Shown here: piece by piece, positions 17,822-27,302 of the stretch
Position numbering within the stretch: position 1 is the stretch's first letter
Layout: each line of letters begins with the position of its first letter
Origin: Leptolyngbyaceae cyanobacterium JSC-12
Lineage (GTDB): Bacteria; Cyanobacteriota; Cyanobacteriia; Leptolyngbyales; Leptolyngbyaceae
Length of the DNA stretch: 64,000 bases
Direction of reading: 5' to 3'
Assembly (NCBI GenBank): GCA_000309945.1
Contig: CM001633.1
Location: forward strand, 4,939,793 to 5,003,792
Translations under genes and position numbers: made by a program
Notes under the pieces: model-generated
What the model saw: only the letters and a program-made list of their open reading frames with translations
What the model was told of the DNA's origin: nothing
Databases searched by the model: none

Positions 17822-18838
17822 GTGGGTATTGTGGTTGAAGATGTATCAAAGCGGTTTGGTAGCTTTGAAGCCGTAAGTCACGTTGATTTGAAAATTGAGA
17901 GTGGGTCGTTGGTGGCATTGTTGGGGCCCTCAGGTTCGGGTAAATCTACCCTGCTACGCTTGATTGCAGGTCTAGAAGCCCCGGACTCAGGGAGAATTTT
18001 GTTGACTGGGGAGGATGCTACTCATCAAAGTGTCCAGGATCGCAACATTGGCTTTGTATTTCAGCACTATGCGCTGTTTAAGCATTTAACTGTCCGCAAG
18101 AATATTGCCTTCTCGTTGGAATTGCGTAAGACGCCACGGGCAAAGGTGAAGGCACGAGTTGAAGAATTGTTAGAACTAGTACAGTTGCAGGGTTTGGGCG
18201 ATCGCTATCCATCCCAACTTTCTGGCGGGCAACGGCAGCGAGTTGCTCTTGCCAGAGCTTTGGCAGTTGAACCGAAAGTTTTGCTATTGGATGAACCGTT
18301 TGGTGCATTGGATGCCAAAGTGCGGAAGGATCTGCGAGCGTGGTTGCGGCGTCTGCATGACGAAGTTCACGTTACCACGGTCTTTGTTACCCATGATCAG
18401 GAAGAAGCAATGGAGGTCTCAGACGAAATTGTTGTGATGAACAAGGGCAAAGTAGAGCAGATTGGTACGCCTGCCCAAATTTATGATCATCCTGCGACTC
18501 CGTTTGTCATGAGTTTTATTGGTCCGGTGAATGTGTTACCCAGCAGTTCTCACATTTTTCAGGCAAATGGATTCGATACGCCGCATCCTGAAGTGTTTCT
18601 CCGACCACAAGATATTTTAGTGGAAACCAGTGCGGATGAATCATCTGTTTCTGCTAGAGTCAACCGGATTATTCATCTGGGTTGGGAGATTCAGGCAGAG
18701 TTGATATTAGATGATGGACAGGTTGTAACGGCTCATCTCACTCGCGATCGCTTCGATGAATTAAAGCTGCAACCCCAACAGCGTGTGTTTGTAAGACCCA
18801 AGGAGGCACGAGCATTTCCGTTTTATTACTCAATCTAG
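17822..18838 (+). CDS. cysA: Sulfate/thiosulfate ABC transporter ATP-binding protein
   Basis: A 338-residue ATPase. It shows Walker [10 protein letters not shown], the Q-loop in FVFQHYALF, the ABC signature [15 protein letters not shown], Walker [13 protein letters not shown] and the H-loop [11 protein letters not shown]. The C-terminal TOBE-like domain contains VFLRPQDI. The sequence follows CysA closely, so it should energise sulfate import, although CysT, CysW and the binding protein are not adjacent. The start is GTG, with an AGAAGG Shine-Dalgarno 9 bp upstream. Lnt follows after 20 bp. Confidence 0.9.
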   Translation: MGIVVEDVSKRFGSFEAVSHVDLKIESGSLVALLGPSGSGKSTLLRLIAGLEAPDSGRILLTGEDATHQSVQDRNIGFVFQHYALFKHLTVRKNIAFSLELRKTPRAKVKARVEELLELVQLQGLGDRYPSQLSGGQRQRVALARALAVEPKVLLLDEPFGALDAKVRKDLRAWLRRLHDEVHVTTVFVTHDQEEAMEVSDEIVVMNKGKVEQIGTPAQIYDHPATPFVMSFIGPVNVLPSSSHIFQANGFDTPHPEVFLRPQDILVETSADESSVSARVNRIIHLGWEIQAELILDDGQVVTAHLTRDRFDELKLQPQQRVFVRPKEARAFPFYYSI

Positions 18839-18858
18839 GTTGTGGGTAGAGTGTCATA

Positions 18859-20451
18859 ATGCCAGATGCTCGAACAACTTCCCCTCAAACCCATCTTTTT
18901 GGGTTCTCTAGGTCAAGTGTGCCGCTGTGGGTATCGTTGAGCAGCGGAATTTTGATGAGTCTCGCTGCGGCTCCGCTGAATTGGTGGTGGTTTGCCTGGG
19001 TGGGGCTAGTTCCGCTTTGGGTGATTGCTAGGACTCAACTGGAGAAAAAATGCCCTGTTAACGCTAAAGTCATCGTCTGTGCGTTTGCTTGGGGGGGCGG
19101 TTATCACGGACTGACACTGTCCTGGATTTTGGGGTTGCATCCATTGACCTGGATGGGGGTGCCTTGGTTGGCGAGTGTGGCGATCGCTGTGTTCTGCTGG
19201 GTTTTTATTACTCTGTGGGGTACTGTAACCACTATCGTCTGGGTCTGGGTGATGGCAAGAATTGGAGACATTGTCCTGGGAACAGCGCTCTGGTGTGGGT
19301 TGGAGTTTCTTTTGAGTTTGACGCCCCTCAGTTGGACTTCGCTCTCATTTACCCAAAGCCCCAGCAACCTGTTAATTCTTCATCTGGGACAGCTTTCTGG
19401 ACCTTTGACGATTACAGCCGCGATCGTTGCGGTAAATGGTCTGCTGGCAGAAGCCTGGCTAAAACGGAACTGGCAGATGGAGCATCCAACGCTAAGAGCC
19501 AATCAATTCTCCCGATCTGTATGGGGGCACCTGATGGCGGCACTGGTTATTATTGTGACCACCCATTTAATTGGTTTTGGGCTTTACCATCAACCGCTCA
19601 ACGATGTGGAATTCAATGCAGTCAAGATTGGCATTGTGCAGGGCAATATTCCCACACGGGAAAAACTATCTAGTGTTGGGATACAACGAGCGATTCAGAG
19701 ATATGTTGGCGGGTATAAAGTGCTGGTAGCTCAGGGTGTAGATGCAGTGTTAACTCCTGAAGGGGCATTACCGTTTCTTTGGAATCCGGATCACAATCCG
19801 TTTCGACAAGCCGTTGCTGAGACGGGGGTTGCAGCGTGGTTGGGAAGCTTTTTCCCAGAAAACGGTCAGATTACCCAAAGTTTGTTATCGCTGGATGCTA
19901 GGGGTGAAGTTGTGGGACGCTACAACAAAATCAAATTAGTCCCTCTGGGAGAATATATCCCATTTCAAGAAACATTGGGAAGATTAATCACCCGGCTTTC
20001 CCCAATTAAATCCAGTATGGTGCCTGGAGAGATTGATCAACGGTTTGAAACACCCTTTGGACGGGCGATCGCCAGTATCTGTTACGAATCTGTTTTTCCA
20101 GAATTGTTTCGGATGCAGGCAGTAGCAGGTGGAGAATTGATTCTCACCGCTTCCAACCTGGACCCTTACAGTGAAGTTCTAATGGCGCAACATCAGGCAC
20201 ACGATCTAATGCGGGCGATTGAGACGAATCGCTGGGCAGCGAGAGCCACCAATACTGGCTATTCAGGCGTGATCGATCCCCACGGTAGAATTGTATGGCG
20301 ATCACAACCGCATACTTACCAAACTCACGCAGCAACCATTTATCGGCGTCAAGCCCAATCTTTCTATGTCCGTTGGGGAGATTGGCTTACTCCATTGTTA
20401 ATTGCAGTAGCAATAGCACTACAAACTATTCAACGATTCCGTCAGATCTGA
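18859..20451 (+). CDS. lnt: Apolipoprotein N-acyltransferase
   Basis: A 530-residue inner-membrane enzyme that adds the third acyl chain to the N-terminal Cys of lipoproteins. About six hydrophobic segments fill residues 20-230, followed by the periplasmic nitrilase-like domain. The catalytic triad residues are recognisable: Glu in VLTPEGALPF, Lys in YNKIKLVPLGEYIPF and Cys in IASICYESVFPELF. TNTGYSGVIDPHGRI is also typical. It follows cysA by 20 bp and may be cotranscribed. The DUF4333 lipoprotein at 35265-35852 would be one substrate. Confidence 0.93.
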   Translation: MPDARTTSPQTHLFGFSRSSVPLWVSLSSGILMSLAAAPLNWWWFAWVGLVPLWVIARTQLEKKCPVNAKVIVCAFAWGGGYHGLTLSWILGLHPLTWMGVPWLASVAIAVFCWVFITLWGTVTTIVWVWVMARIGDIVLGTALWCGLEFLLSLTPLSWTSLSFTQSPSNLLILHLGQLSGPLTITAAIVAVNGLLAEAWLKRNWQMEHPTLRANQFSRSVWGHLMAALVIIVTTHLIGFGLYHQPLNDVEFNAVKIGIVQGNIPTREKLSSVGIQRAIQRYVGGYKVLVAQGVDAVLTPEGALPFLWNPDHNPFRQAVAETGVAAWLGSFFPENGQITQSLLSLDARGEVVGRYNKIKLVPLGEYIPFQETLGRLITRLSPIKSSMVPGEIDQRFETPFGRAIASICYESVFPELFRMQAVAGGELILTASNLDPYSEVLMAQHQAHDLMRAIETNRWAARATNTGYSGVIDPHGRIVWRSQPHTYQTHAATIYRRQAQSFYVRWGDWLTPLLIAVAIALQTIQRFRQI

Positions 20452-20551
20452 ATCCGTTAGATCTCAAGAGTCGCGATAGGATAGCCATATAGTCAGACTA
20501 GCAGATGTGAAGTCTTATAAGTTTTAGAGTTTTAGCTGTAGCACACGTCTT

Positions 20552-20863
20552 ATGACTAAAAGCCCCATCTCTGCGGTTGCACCTACTACGGCTCCCACCC
20601 GCTCAAGTCAAACCATCAAGCAGCAGTATCCCAACTATAAAGTGATCGTTTTAAACGATGACTTCAACACATTTGAACACGTTGCCAGTTGCTTAGTGAA
20701 GTACATTCCCGGAATGACGCCAGATCGAGCTTGGGAACTGACCAACCAAGTTCATTTTGAAGGACAGGCAATTGTCTGGGTGGGTCCTCAAGAACAAGCT
20801 GAACTGTATCATATGCAGCTTGATCGAGAGGGGTTAACCATGGCTCCCCTAGAAGCGGCTTAA
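20552..20863 (+). CDS. clpS: ATP-dependent Clp protease adaptor ClpS
   Basis: A 103-residue adaptor that delivers N-degron substrates to ClpC/ClpP. The core motif YKVIVLNDDFNTFEHVASCL includes the Asn-Asp pair that binds the N-terminal residue. HFEGQAIVWVGPQEQAELYH follows. A ~28-residue Ser/Thr/Pro-rich N-terminal tail precedes the core, as in other ClpS proteins. Cyanobacteria often carry ClpS1 and ClpS2; this one has the canonical substrate pocket. It stands 100 bp after lnt on the same strand. Confidence 0.93.
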   Translation: MTKSPISAVAPTTAPTRSSQTIKQQYPNYKVIVLNDDFNTFEHVASCLVKYIPGMTPDRAWELTNQVHFEGQAIVWVGPQEQAELYHMQLDREGLTMAPLEAA

Positions 20864-20968
20864 TTACCCGGATAAGATAGCCCATTAACGGTAAAGCCGT
20901 TCTCAACTACTCTATGGTCTATTCCGGGGCTAATCCCTGTCTCGATAAACCTTCAGTTACAAGACGCA

Positions 20969-21295
20969 CTACTCAATTTGCCGCATAGAGACCCGGTTTA
21001 GTGGCAAGCTCAGAACACAACTAGCCGTCAACAAGTAAGCAATCACTCCTGTCAGTTTTACACTCAAGAGCACGATCTCCCACTGGGGAGAGATGAGTTT
21101 TTGCAGACCAAAGGCTATGCAGTAGACTAACCAATAGGTAAAAGCCATTAGCATCAGCGCGTTATCGGCTGCTTCTATTTCATCTTTGGCAGGCTTTTTA
21201 TCAATGGTTAAGAGTGCAACTCCTGCGATTGATGCGAAGACAGAAAGGATGACTAAAGAAGTATGCAATGAGAGATTCACCATGTCGTAGCTCAA
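20969..21295 (-). CDS. Small membrane protein of unknown function
   Basis: A 108-residue protein with three hydrophobic segments (about residues 8-28, 48-66 and 74-98) and a charged loop DKKPAKDEIEAADNALML between the first two. I recognise no family. ATG start; convergent with clpS. Probably a plasma- or thylakoid-membrane protein. Confidence 0.65.
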   Translation of the reverse strand: MSYDMVNLSLHTSLVILSVFASIAGVALLTIDKKPAKDEIEAADNALMLMAFTYWLVYCIAFGLQKLISPQWEIVLLSVKLTGVIAYLLTASCVLSLPLNRVSMRQIE

Positions 21296-21411
21296 GACGT
21301 TTTGAAGAATACCTTATGAGTGAAAACAGTCTAAGGGATGAATCGGCTTGAGCGTCAGAAATCCTTACAAAGAGCAATATTCGGATGGATTTCCGTAAAA
21401 AAACTCAAAAA

Positions 21412-22260
21412 TCAGTCTTTCTCTGCTGGAGCAACTCGTAGGGGAGAGGTGATTTGCACTGGACTTAATTTATTGCTTTTTGTTTCAACAAACCGTCCAT
21501 TTCTCCAGGTTCCTTCAATCCGTGACCCGTTTGCCATAATGAATGTGCCTCGTCCGCTTTGCTTCCCGGTGCGAAATTCCCCCTCATAGCGCATTCCCGT
21601 AGGGTAGGTACACACAGTAAACCCATCGAGCCAATCGTTCTGAAAATTTCCTTCACAACGGATGCCGTTGGCTAGCGTGAGGGTGCCTTTTCCTTGCTTT
21701 TTGTTGTCCTTAAACAATCCCTCGTAGCGGTTGCCGCTGGAATAGGTACATGTGCCGAACCCCTCGAGGACATTGTTCTGAAAGGTGCCTTGACAACGAG
21801 TCCCATTCGCAAAAATAAACGTGCCTTGGCCTTCTCTTTGTCCATTACGGAATTCTCCTTCGTAGCGATTCCCACTTGGAAATACGCATACTCCTCGTCC
21901 GTTCAAAGAGTCATTCTGGAACATGCCTTCGCAACGTGTGCCATTTGCAAAGGTAAATATTCCCTTGCCATGCCTGACCCCGTTTCGTAGTTCTCCCTCA
22001 TATCGATTGCCGCTAGGAAATTCGCATTTGGCTTTTCCCTGAATTAGTCCGTCCCGTGTTTTGCCTTCACAGTAGTTGCTAGCAATCGCGAATGGTGTAT
22101 TTGTCTGGGCAGATGTGGGTACACTAGCGAAAGCGATCGCGCTCAACGCGATAAAACTGCCCGCTATTGGGAAAAGGTTACTCCTCAAAGCCTGGAGTAG
22201 CTGATTGCCTGAATGGATAGGGTCAGTAGATTCTTGTTGTAGATGTAAAAGATGATGCAT
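21412..22260 (-). CDS. MORN-repeat protein
   Basis: A 282-residue protein with an N-terminal hydrophobic segment (LFPIAGSFIALSAIAFASVP, about residues 30-50) ending in PTSAQT, which reads as a signal peptide or anchor. The rest is MORN repeats (YEGEFRNGQREGQGTFIFAN type), about nine of them. They alternate so that one repeat with a conserved Cys pair (GTRCEGMFQ...GVCVFPSG) follows one without, giving a ~46-residue double module used four times. MORN proteins often act as lipid- or scaffold-binding surfaces. It is probably exported or membrane-tethered. The C-terminal ~20 residues leave the repeat pattern. Confidence 0.88.
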   Translation of the reverse strand: MHHLLHLQQESTDPIHSGNQLLQALRSNLFPIAGSFIALSAIAFASVPTSAQTNTPFAIASNYCEGKTRDGLIQGKAKCEFPSGNRYEGELRNGVRHGKGIFTFANGTRCEGMFQNDSLNGRGVCVFPSGNRYEGEFRNGQREGQGTFIFANGTRCQGTFQNNVLEGFGTCTYSSGNRYEGLFKDNKKQGKGTLTLANGIRCEGNFQNDWLDGFTVCTYPTGMRYEGEFRTGKQSGRGTFIMANGSRIEGTWRNGRFVETKSNKLSPVQITSPLRVAPAEKD

Positions 22261-22681
22261 GAGTCCGTGACCTTTCCGAGAGTGTCAGGTAAAATACTTG
22301 GCTTGGAAGGATTTTTGTGTGATTGGATGGTTTTGCTTTGAAACTGTCACTTTATGCAGCAGGCATCCATAGTGTAGTGAGTTTGCTGCCCCTTGGCAGC
22401 ATCCTGACAGATATGTGTGCTATCTTCTTCCGCATATTTCTGGACGATCAAGAAATTGGAATGTTCTAAAGGAACCGTTTCAATTTACGATGACTCTTGG
22501 TTTTTGTTTCATTTTGTGACTTAACCCATGATTCACTCAGTCCTCTTTGAGATCAGATACTTGTCAATCACACAGGTTAGCAGGGTTTCTTCTACTGGTT
22601 TCTCCTGTTTTGCATAATTGCACTGGCAAATGCCGAAAAGTTTTCAGCGCTTTCCGGGCATATGCCGATGCAAGATGGCTA
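22261..22681. other. Intergenic region, nothing recognised
   Basis: About 420 bp between divergent genes (MORN protein and DUF3370 protein). It must hold both promoters. I see no convincing repeat, RNA or gene. A TTG-initiated extension of the DUF3370 frame covers 22547-22681 but lacks family-like sequence. Confidence 0.4.
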
Positions 22682-24202
22682 ATGAATTCAGTCCGCACAA
22701 GTTTCGTTCAAATGACTCGTCTAGACCCACTCATGCTATCGCTCTTCCCGTTTGTTACCCTTGCACAAGCGACTCCCGCACCTCTTTTTCCCCCACCAAC
22801 CAAGGTTCCTGCTCAGGAACTGGTTATACCCCGTGAAGCATTACCAGCTCAAGAAACCTTACAAATCCAGGAAATTTTTCAACCTCAAGAAGTGCGTCCT
22901 CTACCTGGACAATTAGATACTGTTCCGGTTCTAAACAGCAACAGCCCGGAAGTTGTCCAAAGCGAAGGGATTCTGATTTCTACCTTTCCTCCAATTGGGA
23001 AAGACGTTCCATCTGCTCACTTGAACTATGCGTTTCAGGGGCGCTTCGATATTTTTTCTCATCACATTGCCAGGGTTAGCTCTGGACAGCCTCGAACCTT
23101 ATTTCATGGGATTTTGTTGAATAATCCTACCTCTCAACCGGTCAAAGTAGAGGTGCTGCAAGGAGCCAGCTACACAACACGTCCAGATGCGCTCTTCATT
23201 TCTCTCCCATCCTACGTTGAAGATCCCCAGGGTCGAGTGTATGCGGGACCTGGTAGTCGAGTTGTTAATGATCTTCTTCGAGGACGTCGTCAGGGATTTC
23301 TACCTCGTGAAATCATCTTGCAACCGGGTGAAAACCAGATGTTAATCAACTTGCCCATTCCAGTGGCAGGGGCACCTGGTTCTAACGGTCGCTCAACTTT
23401 GTTACGGCTTCGTAGTACAGGTTCTGTCTACGCTGCAAGCTTGGCGATGTATGCTCCTATAAAAGATGGTCGCGAGAGACCTCCAACTTTAGAAGAATGG
23501 CAAACGCTACTGTTTAAGAGCGGGTTAGCCGGTCCGCGAGATATTCCTCCAACTCCGCCTGGTTCTAACGTGGTGAGAGTGTTTTATGGACGGGTGGCAG
23601 GTGTTGCTGTAGGGTCCCAATGGGAGGCGAAGTTAACCGATAATCCCAAGAGCGAAGTTCTAACGATACCAAAGCGAGGACGAGCGTTTTCCTATGGATT
23701 GAGTACGCTTTATCGAGGAACGTTGGGAACGGGGCAAATTCAAAGTGCCAAGTTGCTGGCACGGTATCCCGATACGGCCTATCAAGCGCACGGGAACTAT
23801 GGCATCCAGTACAGTTTGTCTTTGCCACTCCACAATCCTGCCAAACAGCCTCAGACTGTAACGTTGGCAATTCAAACACCTCTGAAGGATGATCGGAATA
23901 AGGGGGGGCTGCTATTCTATAATCCTCCAGAAAACCGGGTGTTCTTCCGCGGTCCCGTTAGAATTCGTTATACCGATGATAATGGCTCGACTCAAACTCG
24001 CTTTGTTCACGTTACTCAACATCGCGGGCAACAGGGTGAGCCTTTGCTAACATTGACTTTGCCAGCAGGGGCACATCGCCTGGTACAAGTCGATTTACTT
24101 TATCCACCCGATTCCACTCCGCCTCAAGTCTTGACTGTACAAACATTGGATCAAACGGTCGGCGTAACTGCCTCTCCAACGAATACATCCAGTTCTCCTT
24201 AG
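22682..24202 (+). CDS. DUF3370 domain-containing exported protein
   Basis: About 506 residues from the ATG at 22682 (another ATG lies at 22712). The hydrophobic stretch PLMLSLFPFVTLAQA followed by a Pro/Gln-rich spacer suggests a signal peptide. The rest matches cyanobacterial DUF3370: LPGQLDTVPVLNSNSPEVVQ, then FQGRFDIFSHHIARV, LFHGILLNNPTSQPVKVEVL and GRSTLLRLRSTGSVYAASLA. It is rich in beta strands with an NG/NP-turn pattern and is probably periplasmic. Function unknown. It precedes the acyltransferase gene by 24 bp on the same strand. Confidence 0.83.
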   Translation: MNSVRTSFVQMTRLDPLMLSLFPFVTLAQATPAPLFPPPTKVPAQELVIPREALPAQETLQIQEIFQPQEVRPLPGQLDTVPVLNSNSPEVVQSEGILISTFPPIGKDVPSAHLNYAFQGRFDIFSHHIARVSSGQPRTLFHGILLNNPTSQPVKVEVLQGASYTTRPDALFISLPSYVEDPQGRVYAGPGSRVVNDLLRGRRQGFLPREIILQPGENQMLINLPIPVAGAPGSNGRSTLLRLRSTGSVYAASLAMYAPIKDGRERPPTLEEWQTLLFKSGLAGPRDIPPTPPGSNVVRVFYGRVAGVAVGSQWEAKLTDNPKSEVLTIPKRGRAFSYGLSTLYRGTLGTGQIQSAKLLARYPDTAYQAHGNYGIQYSLSLPLHNPAKQPQTVTLAIQTPLKDDRNKGGLLFYNPPENRVFFRGPVRIRYTDDNGSTQTRFVHVTQHRGQQGEPLLTLTLPAGAHRLVQVDLLYPPDSTPPQVLTVQTLDQTVGVTASPTNTSSSP

Positions 24203-24226
24203 ACTGTATGGATATGAGAGACTGCA

Positions 24227-24943
24227 ATGGACACAAGCCACAACTCCCTGAATCGGGTATCTGTTGTTCCCTGGCTTTACTGGTCTTTGTTGCCGGTTCA
24301 TCGATTGTTGCTAAGTCTTTACTTTAGCCAGATTATTATTCAGGGCTTTGAGCACTTACCTGTGAATGGACCTGCGATTTTTGCACCAAAGCACTATAGC
24401 CGTTGGGATCCAGTTCTTCTGGCGTTATTGAGTTTGGAACCGCTGTGGTTTATGACGAATGCAAATCAGTTTGGCGGAGTGCAGGGCTGGTTTATTTGTC
24501 GATTGGGTGCTTTTCCAATTGATTTGGCTCATCCCAGGATTTCGAGTTTTCGATCTGCGATCGCCCTATTGCAAGCGGGAAAAAAGCTGGTGTTGTTCCC
24601 AGAAGGCGGAATTGTTCGGAACCAGGCGTTGCGTCCAATTAAAACTGGATTTGCTCGACTTGTGCTGCAAACTGAGTCTGCGTTGGGGGGTGGCTCTATA
24701 CCAGTTGTACCAATTGCTATTCGTTATCAGCCTAGTGCCAGATGGCGAGCTAAGGTTATCATTCAGATTTTGCCGCCGCTCTACTCAAAGGATTACGAGC
24801 AGGAGAATGAGAAGCAAACAGCGATCGTGCTGACGCAAGCGGTGCAGAAGTCCTTGCTGGCAGGATTGCAGAGGATTGGAGTCAGGGCAGATAGGGAGGA
24901 TGAAAGCATTGAGGGCGATAAGGCCAGTGAGAAGTTGGATTGA
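24227..24943 (+). CDS. 1-acyl-sn-glycerol-3-phosphate acyltransferase (PlsC family)
   Basis: A 238-residue membrane-associated acyltransferase. The HX4D catalytic motif is in PKHYSRWDPVLLALL, and motif III is VLFPEGGIVRN in place of the usual FPEGTRS. A hydrophobic stretch at residues 15-35 may anchor it. The family acylates lysophosphatidic acid at sn-2 to give phosphatidic acid for membrane lipids; the change in motif III means the substrate could differ. It lies 24 bp after the DUF3370 gene and converges with a GNAT gene whose stop is only 6 bp away. Confidence 0.87.
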   Translation: MDTSHNSLNRVSVVPWLYWSLLPVHRLLLSLYFSQIIIQGFEHLPVNGPAIFAPKHYSRWDPVLLALLSLEPLWFMTNANQFGGVQGWFICRLGAFPIDLAHPRISSFRSAIALLQAGKKLVLFPEGGIVRNQALRPIKTGFARLVLQTESALGGGSIPVVPIAIRYQPSARWRAKVIIQILPPLYSKDYEQENEKQTAIVLTQAVQKSLLAGLQRIGVRADREDESIEGDKASEKLD

Positions 24944-24949
24944 TGATTG

Positions 24950-25504
24950 TCAATTCAGGTTTGAAGAGGTAAGGGATTTCACCATCCATAAAGATTGGGT
25001 TCGGTAGCCAAGTTGTTGATAAAGATTCAGGGCGGGTTGGTTAGACTGAAATACTTGAAGCCCAATTTGGCGATCGCCCTGTGCCAGTGCCCATGCTTCT
25101 GCTTGATACATCAAGGCACGACCAATACCTTTGCGGCGATGCTCTGGCGCAACGTAAAGTAAAAAAATGTGCGTGTGCCGATTGCCCTGAAGTTGGTCTG
25201 TGGCAGTTCCTAACCAGAGGCAAGCAATAGTTTTACCTTTTGCAACAGAGGGCTTTGAATCAGGTGAAACTATCGGTTCATTGTGCGCTCTCAACGCCTG
25301 ATTAGGAAACTCAACCCACCAGAGAGGTGTATCTCTGGAAAAATACTGTTCAATCGTCTGGGATAGATGAGAAAAGCTACCTGCTGGAGATAATTCCAGG
25401 TAGGTTTTATGCATAAAGTTCAGGAGCAAGGCTCTGTCGAGCGTGGAACCCTGGCGAAATGAATAACCTGGAGGTAAGTTCCGGTTCAGTGGGCGATCGC
25501 TCAT
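24950..25504 (-). CDS. GNAT family N-acetyltransferase
   Basis: A 184-residue acetyltransferase. Acetyl-CoA motif A is visible as VAPEHRRKGIGRALMYQAEA, followed by LQVFQSNQPALNLYQQLGY, typical of the family. The N-terminal half is variable (GYSFRQGSTLDRALLLNFMH). The acceptor substrate cannot be predicted. A small membrane-protein gene lies 16 bp upstream on the same strand. Confidence 0.88.
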   Translation of the reverse strand: MSDRPLNRNLPPGYSFRQGSTLDRALLLNFMHKTYLELSPAGSFSHLSQTIEQYFSRDTPLWWVEFPNQALRAHNEPIVSPDSKPSVAKGKTIACLWLGTATDQLQGNRHTHIFLLYVAPEHRRKGIGRALMYQAEAWALAQGDRQIGLQVFQSNQPALNLYQQLGYRTQSLWMVKSLTSSNLN

Positions 25505-25520
25505 CGCCTGTTACCCCTGC

Positions 25521-25751
25521 TTAAAGTGCTGCATCTTCTGTAAAGCCCGTGATTAGCGCAGATAGAGAGGGGGGTAGGCTGGAAACCTTGTCTGAGGTGG
25601 AGAGTTGAACGTGCTGAGAAATGGAGTCTTCTACTGGAGCTGGGGCTGCCATATCTTCAGCCAGGAAGATGCGTGAACTCACAGCAAGTAATGCCACTAA
25701 GAATACTAGAACAATCAACAAGGGAGCGATGTATTGTCTGAAAATTGCCAT
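25521..25751 (-). CDS. Small single-span membrane protein, unknown
   Basis: A 76-residue protein with one hydrophobic segment (APLLIVLVFLVALLAVSSRI, residues 9-28) and a Ser/Pro-rich acidic tail. I do not recognise it. It reads into the GNAT gene with a 16-bp gap, so the two may be cotranscribed. Confidence 0.6.
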   Translation of the reverse strand: MAIFRQYIAPLLIVLVFLVALLAVSSRIFLAEDMAAPAPVEDSISQHVQLSTSDKVSSLPPSLSALITGFTEDAAL

Positions 25752-25843
25752 GATAAGAAAAACTTAGAATTTTTTATTGTGTTGTTGAAATAAAGATAAT
25801 TCTGAGACTTTACTCAAGATTTGTAAAGCTCTCTCACGTTATC

Positions 25844-27220
25844 CTATCGCGAATCTTGAGAATTCTCATCTGAATGACTGTAAATCCACTGCGATCGCCC
25901 GTTCCAGGGGGCAAACAACGGCAGCAGCAGCAAGCCAGGTAAGGATGCTGCTAAGGTTATCAGAAAAAAGAGTGCCCAGCCTTGCCCTGTTGCACCTGCA
26001 AGTAATACTGACGAATTGACTTGAATCAATAATGGTAGGCGTTGTGCCAGTTCCCCACTAACAGGTCCTGCAATTAAATCTCGACCCACTGCCATCAAAC
26101 TTGATAACAAAGCAAATTGTGTGGCTGAAAAGCGAGGATTACACAAACTCATGAGAAAACCTAAAAATCCGGCTGTGCCTAACCCGCCACAAAAATTTTC
26201 AATGTTAATAGCAAGCACCATAACTGTAAAGTTTTTGCCGATGACTGCGAGGACGTAATAGCCCAAATTACTTAAAGCCTGTAAGCCGCCAAATACCCAT
26301 AGAGAGCGATTAATCCCAATACGGCTGAGAACTGCACCACCAGCCAGAGTACCAACGATCGTGGCTATTAATCCCAATCCTTGCCGAATATTACCAATGT
26401 CCGAATCTGAAAAGCCCAAGCCTTTTCCACCTAAAAACGGCACTGCCATCTTGGCAACCATTGCATCACCCAGTTTGAACAGGATGATAAATATCAACGT
26501 GAAGAGTGCCTGTTGCCAGCTTAATCGTTGAACGAACTCGTGAAATGGAGATACGACTGCCTGCTGCAAAGTTTCTGGCGGGCGATCGCGGTGGGTTGGT
26601 TCTGGTGCCCAGAAAGCAGTTGCAACTCCAATCGTCATTAGAATTGCCATCAGGACGTACACCCAATACCAGGTAATGCGATCTGCCAGATTAAAGGCAA
26701 GCCACCCAGTTAAAAGCAGCGCAATTCGGTATCCCAAAATTGAGAAAGAAGCACCTGCCCCAGTTTCCCGCTCGTCCAAAACGTCAGTGCGGTAAGCATC
26801 AACAGCAATATCTTGAGTTGCGCTTAAAAATGCGAGAGCCAGCGCAGTGAATGCTAACAGTTGGAGGTTGAAGGATCGTTGCTCGGCAGAAAGATTTGTA
26901 ATGATTGCCATTTGAGCTGCGATCGCGAGAATGGTAGCAATTAAGCATACTTGTGTTGCCACAATCCAACCACGCCGACGCCCCAGAAAAGGAGGAATGT
27001 AGCGATCTAAAAAGGGTGACCAAAAAAATTTGAGAGAGTACGGCAAGCTAACCCAACTGAACCAGCCGATCGTGCGTAAGTCGATTTGTGCTCTCGTCAT
27101 CCAGGCACGAAAGGCATCATCTGTTAGGGCAAATGGCAAACCGGATGCAAAACCCAGCAGTAGAACTGTTGCCATTTTGCGACTCTTAAAAACTTTAACC
27201 AGAGATTGAATTGCTTTCAC
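25844..27220 (-). CDS. AmpG-like MFS transporter
   Basis: A 458-residue protein with about twelve membrane segments. The opening matches AmpG muropeptide permeases: LLGFASGLPFALTDDAFRAW, then YSLKFFWSPFLDRYIPPFLG with the MFS loop motif GRRRGWIVATQ. DIAVDAYRTDVL in the middle is also typical. AmpG imports anhydro-muropeptides for cell-wall recycling in enterobacteria; a cyanobacterial homologue may carry other solutes. The start is GTG; an ATG 15 codons on (MATVLLLG) is also possible. Confidence 0.88.
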   Translation of the reverse strand: MKAIQSLVKVFKSRKMATVLLLGFASGLPFALTDDAFRAWMTRAQIDLRTIGWFSWVSLPYSLKFFWSPFLDRYIPPFLGRRRGWIVATQVCLIATILAIAAQMAIITNLSAEQRSFNLQLLAFTALALAFLSATQDIAVDAYRTDVLDERETGAGASFSILGYRIALLLTGWLAFNLADRITWYWVYVLMAILMTIGVATAFWAPEPTHRDRPPETLQQAVVSPFHEFVQRLSWQQALFTLIFIILFKLGDAMVAKMAVPFLGGKGLGFSDSDIGNIRQGLGLIATIVGTLAGGAVLSRIGINRSLWVFGGLQALSNLGYYVLAVIGKNFTVMVLAINIENFCGGLGTAGFLGFLMSLCNPRFSATQFALLSSLMAVGRDLIAGPVSGELAQRLPLLIQVNSSVLLAGATGQGWALFFLITLAASLPGLLLLPLFAPWNGRSQWIYSHSDENSQDSR

Positions 27221-27302
27221 AACTGAGCGACAACTGCTGACGGAACTAATGTTCAGTCAATCATGCCATAGTCCTGCCAGTTCTTTGGTTTAGTTGTAGG
27301 GT

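Noticed and set aside
22547-22681. TTG-initiated extension of the DUF3370 protein
   Set aside because: The added residues do not look like the family and hide the signal peptide; an ATG at 22682 or 22712 is preferred.
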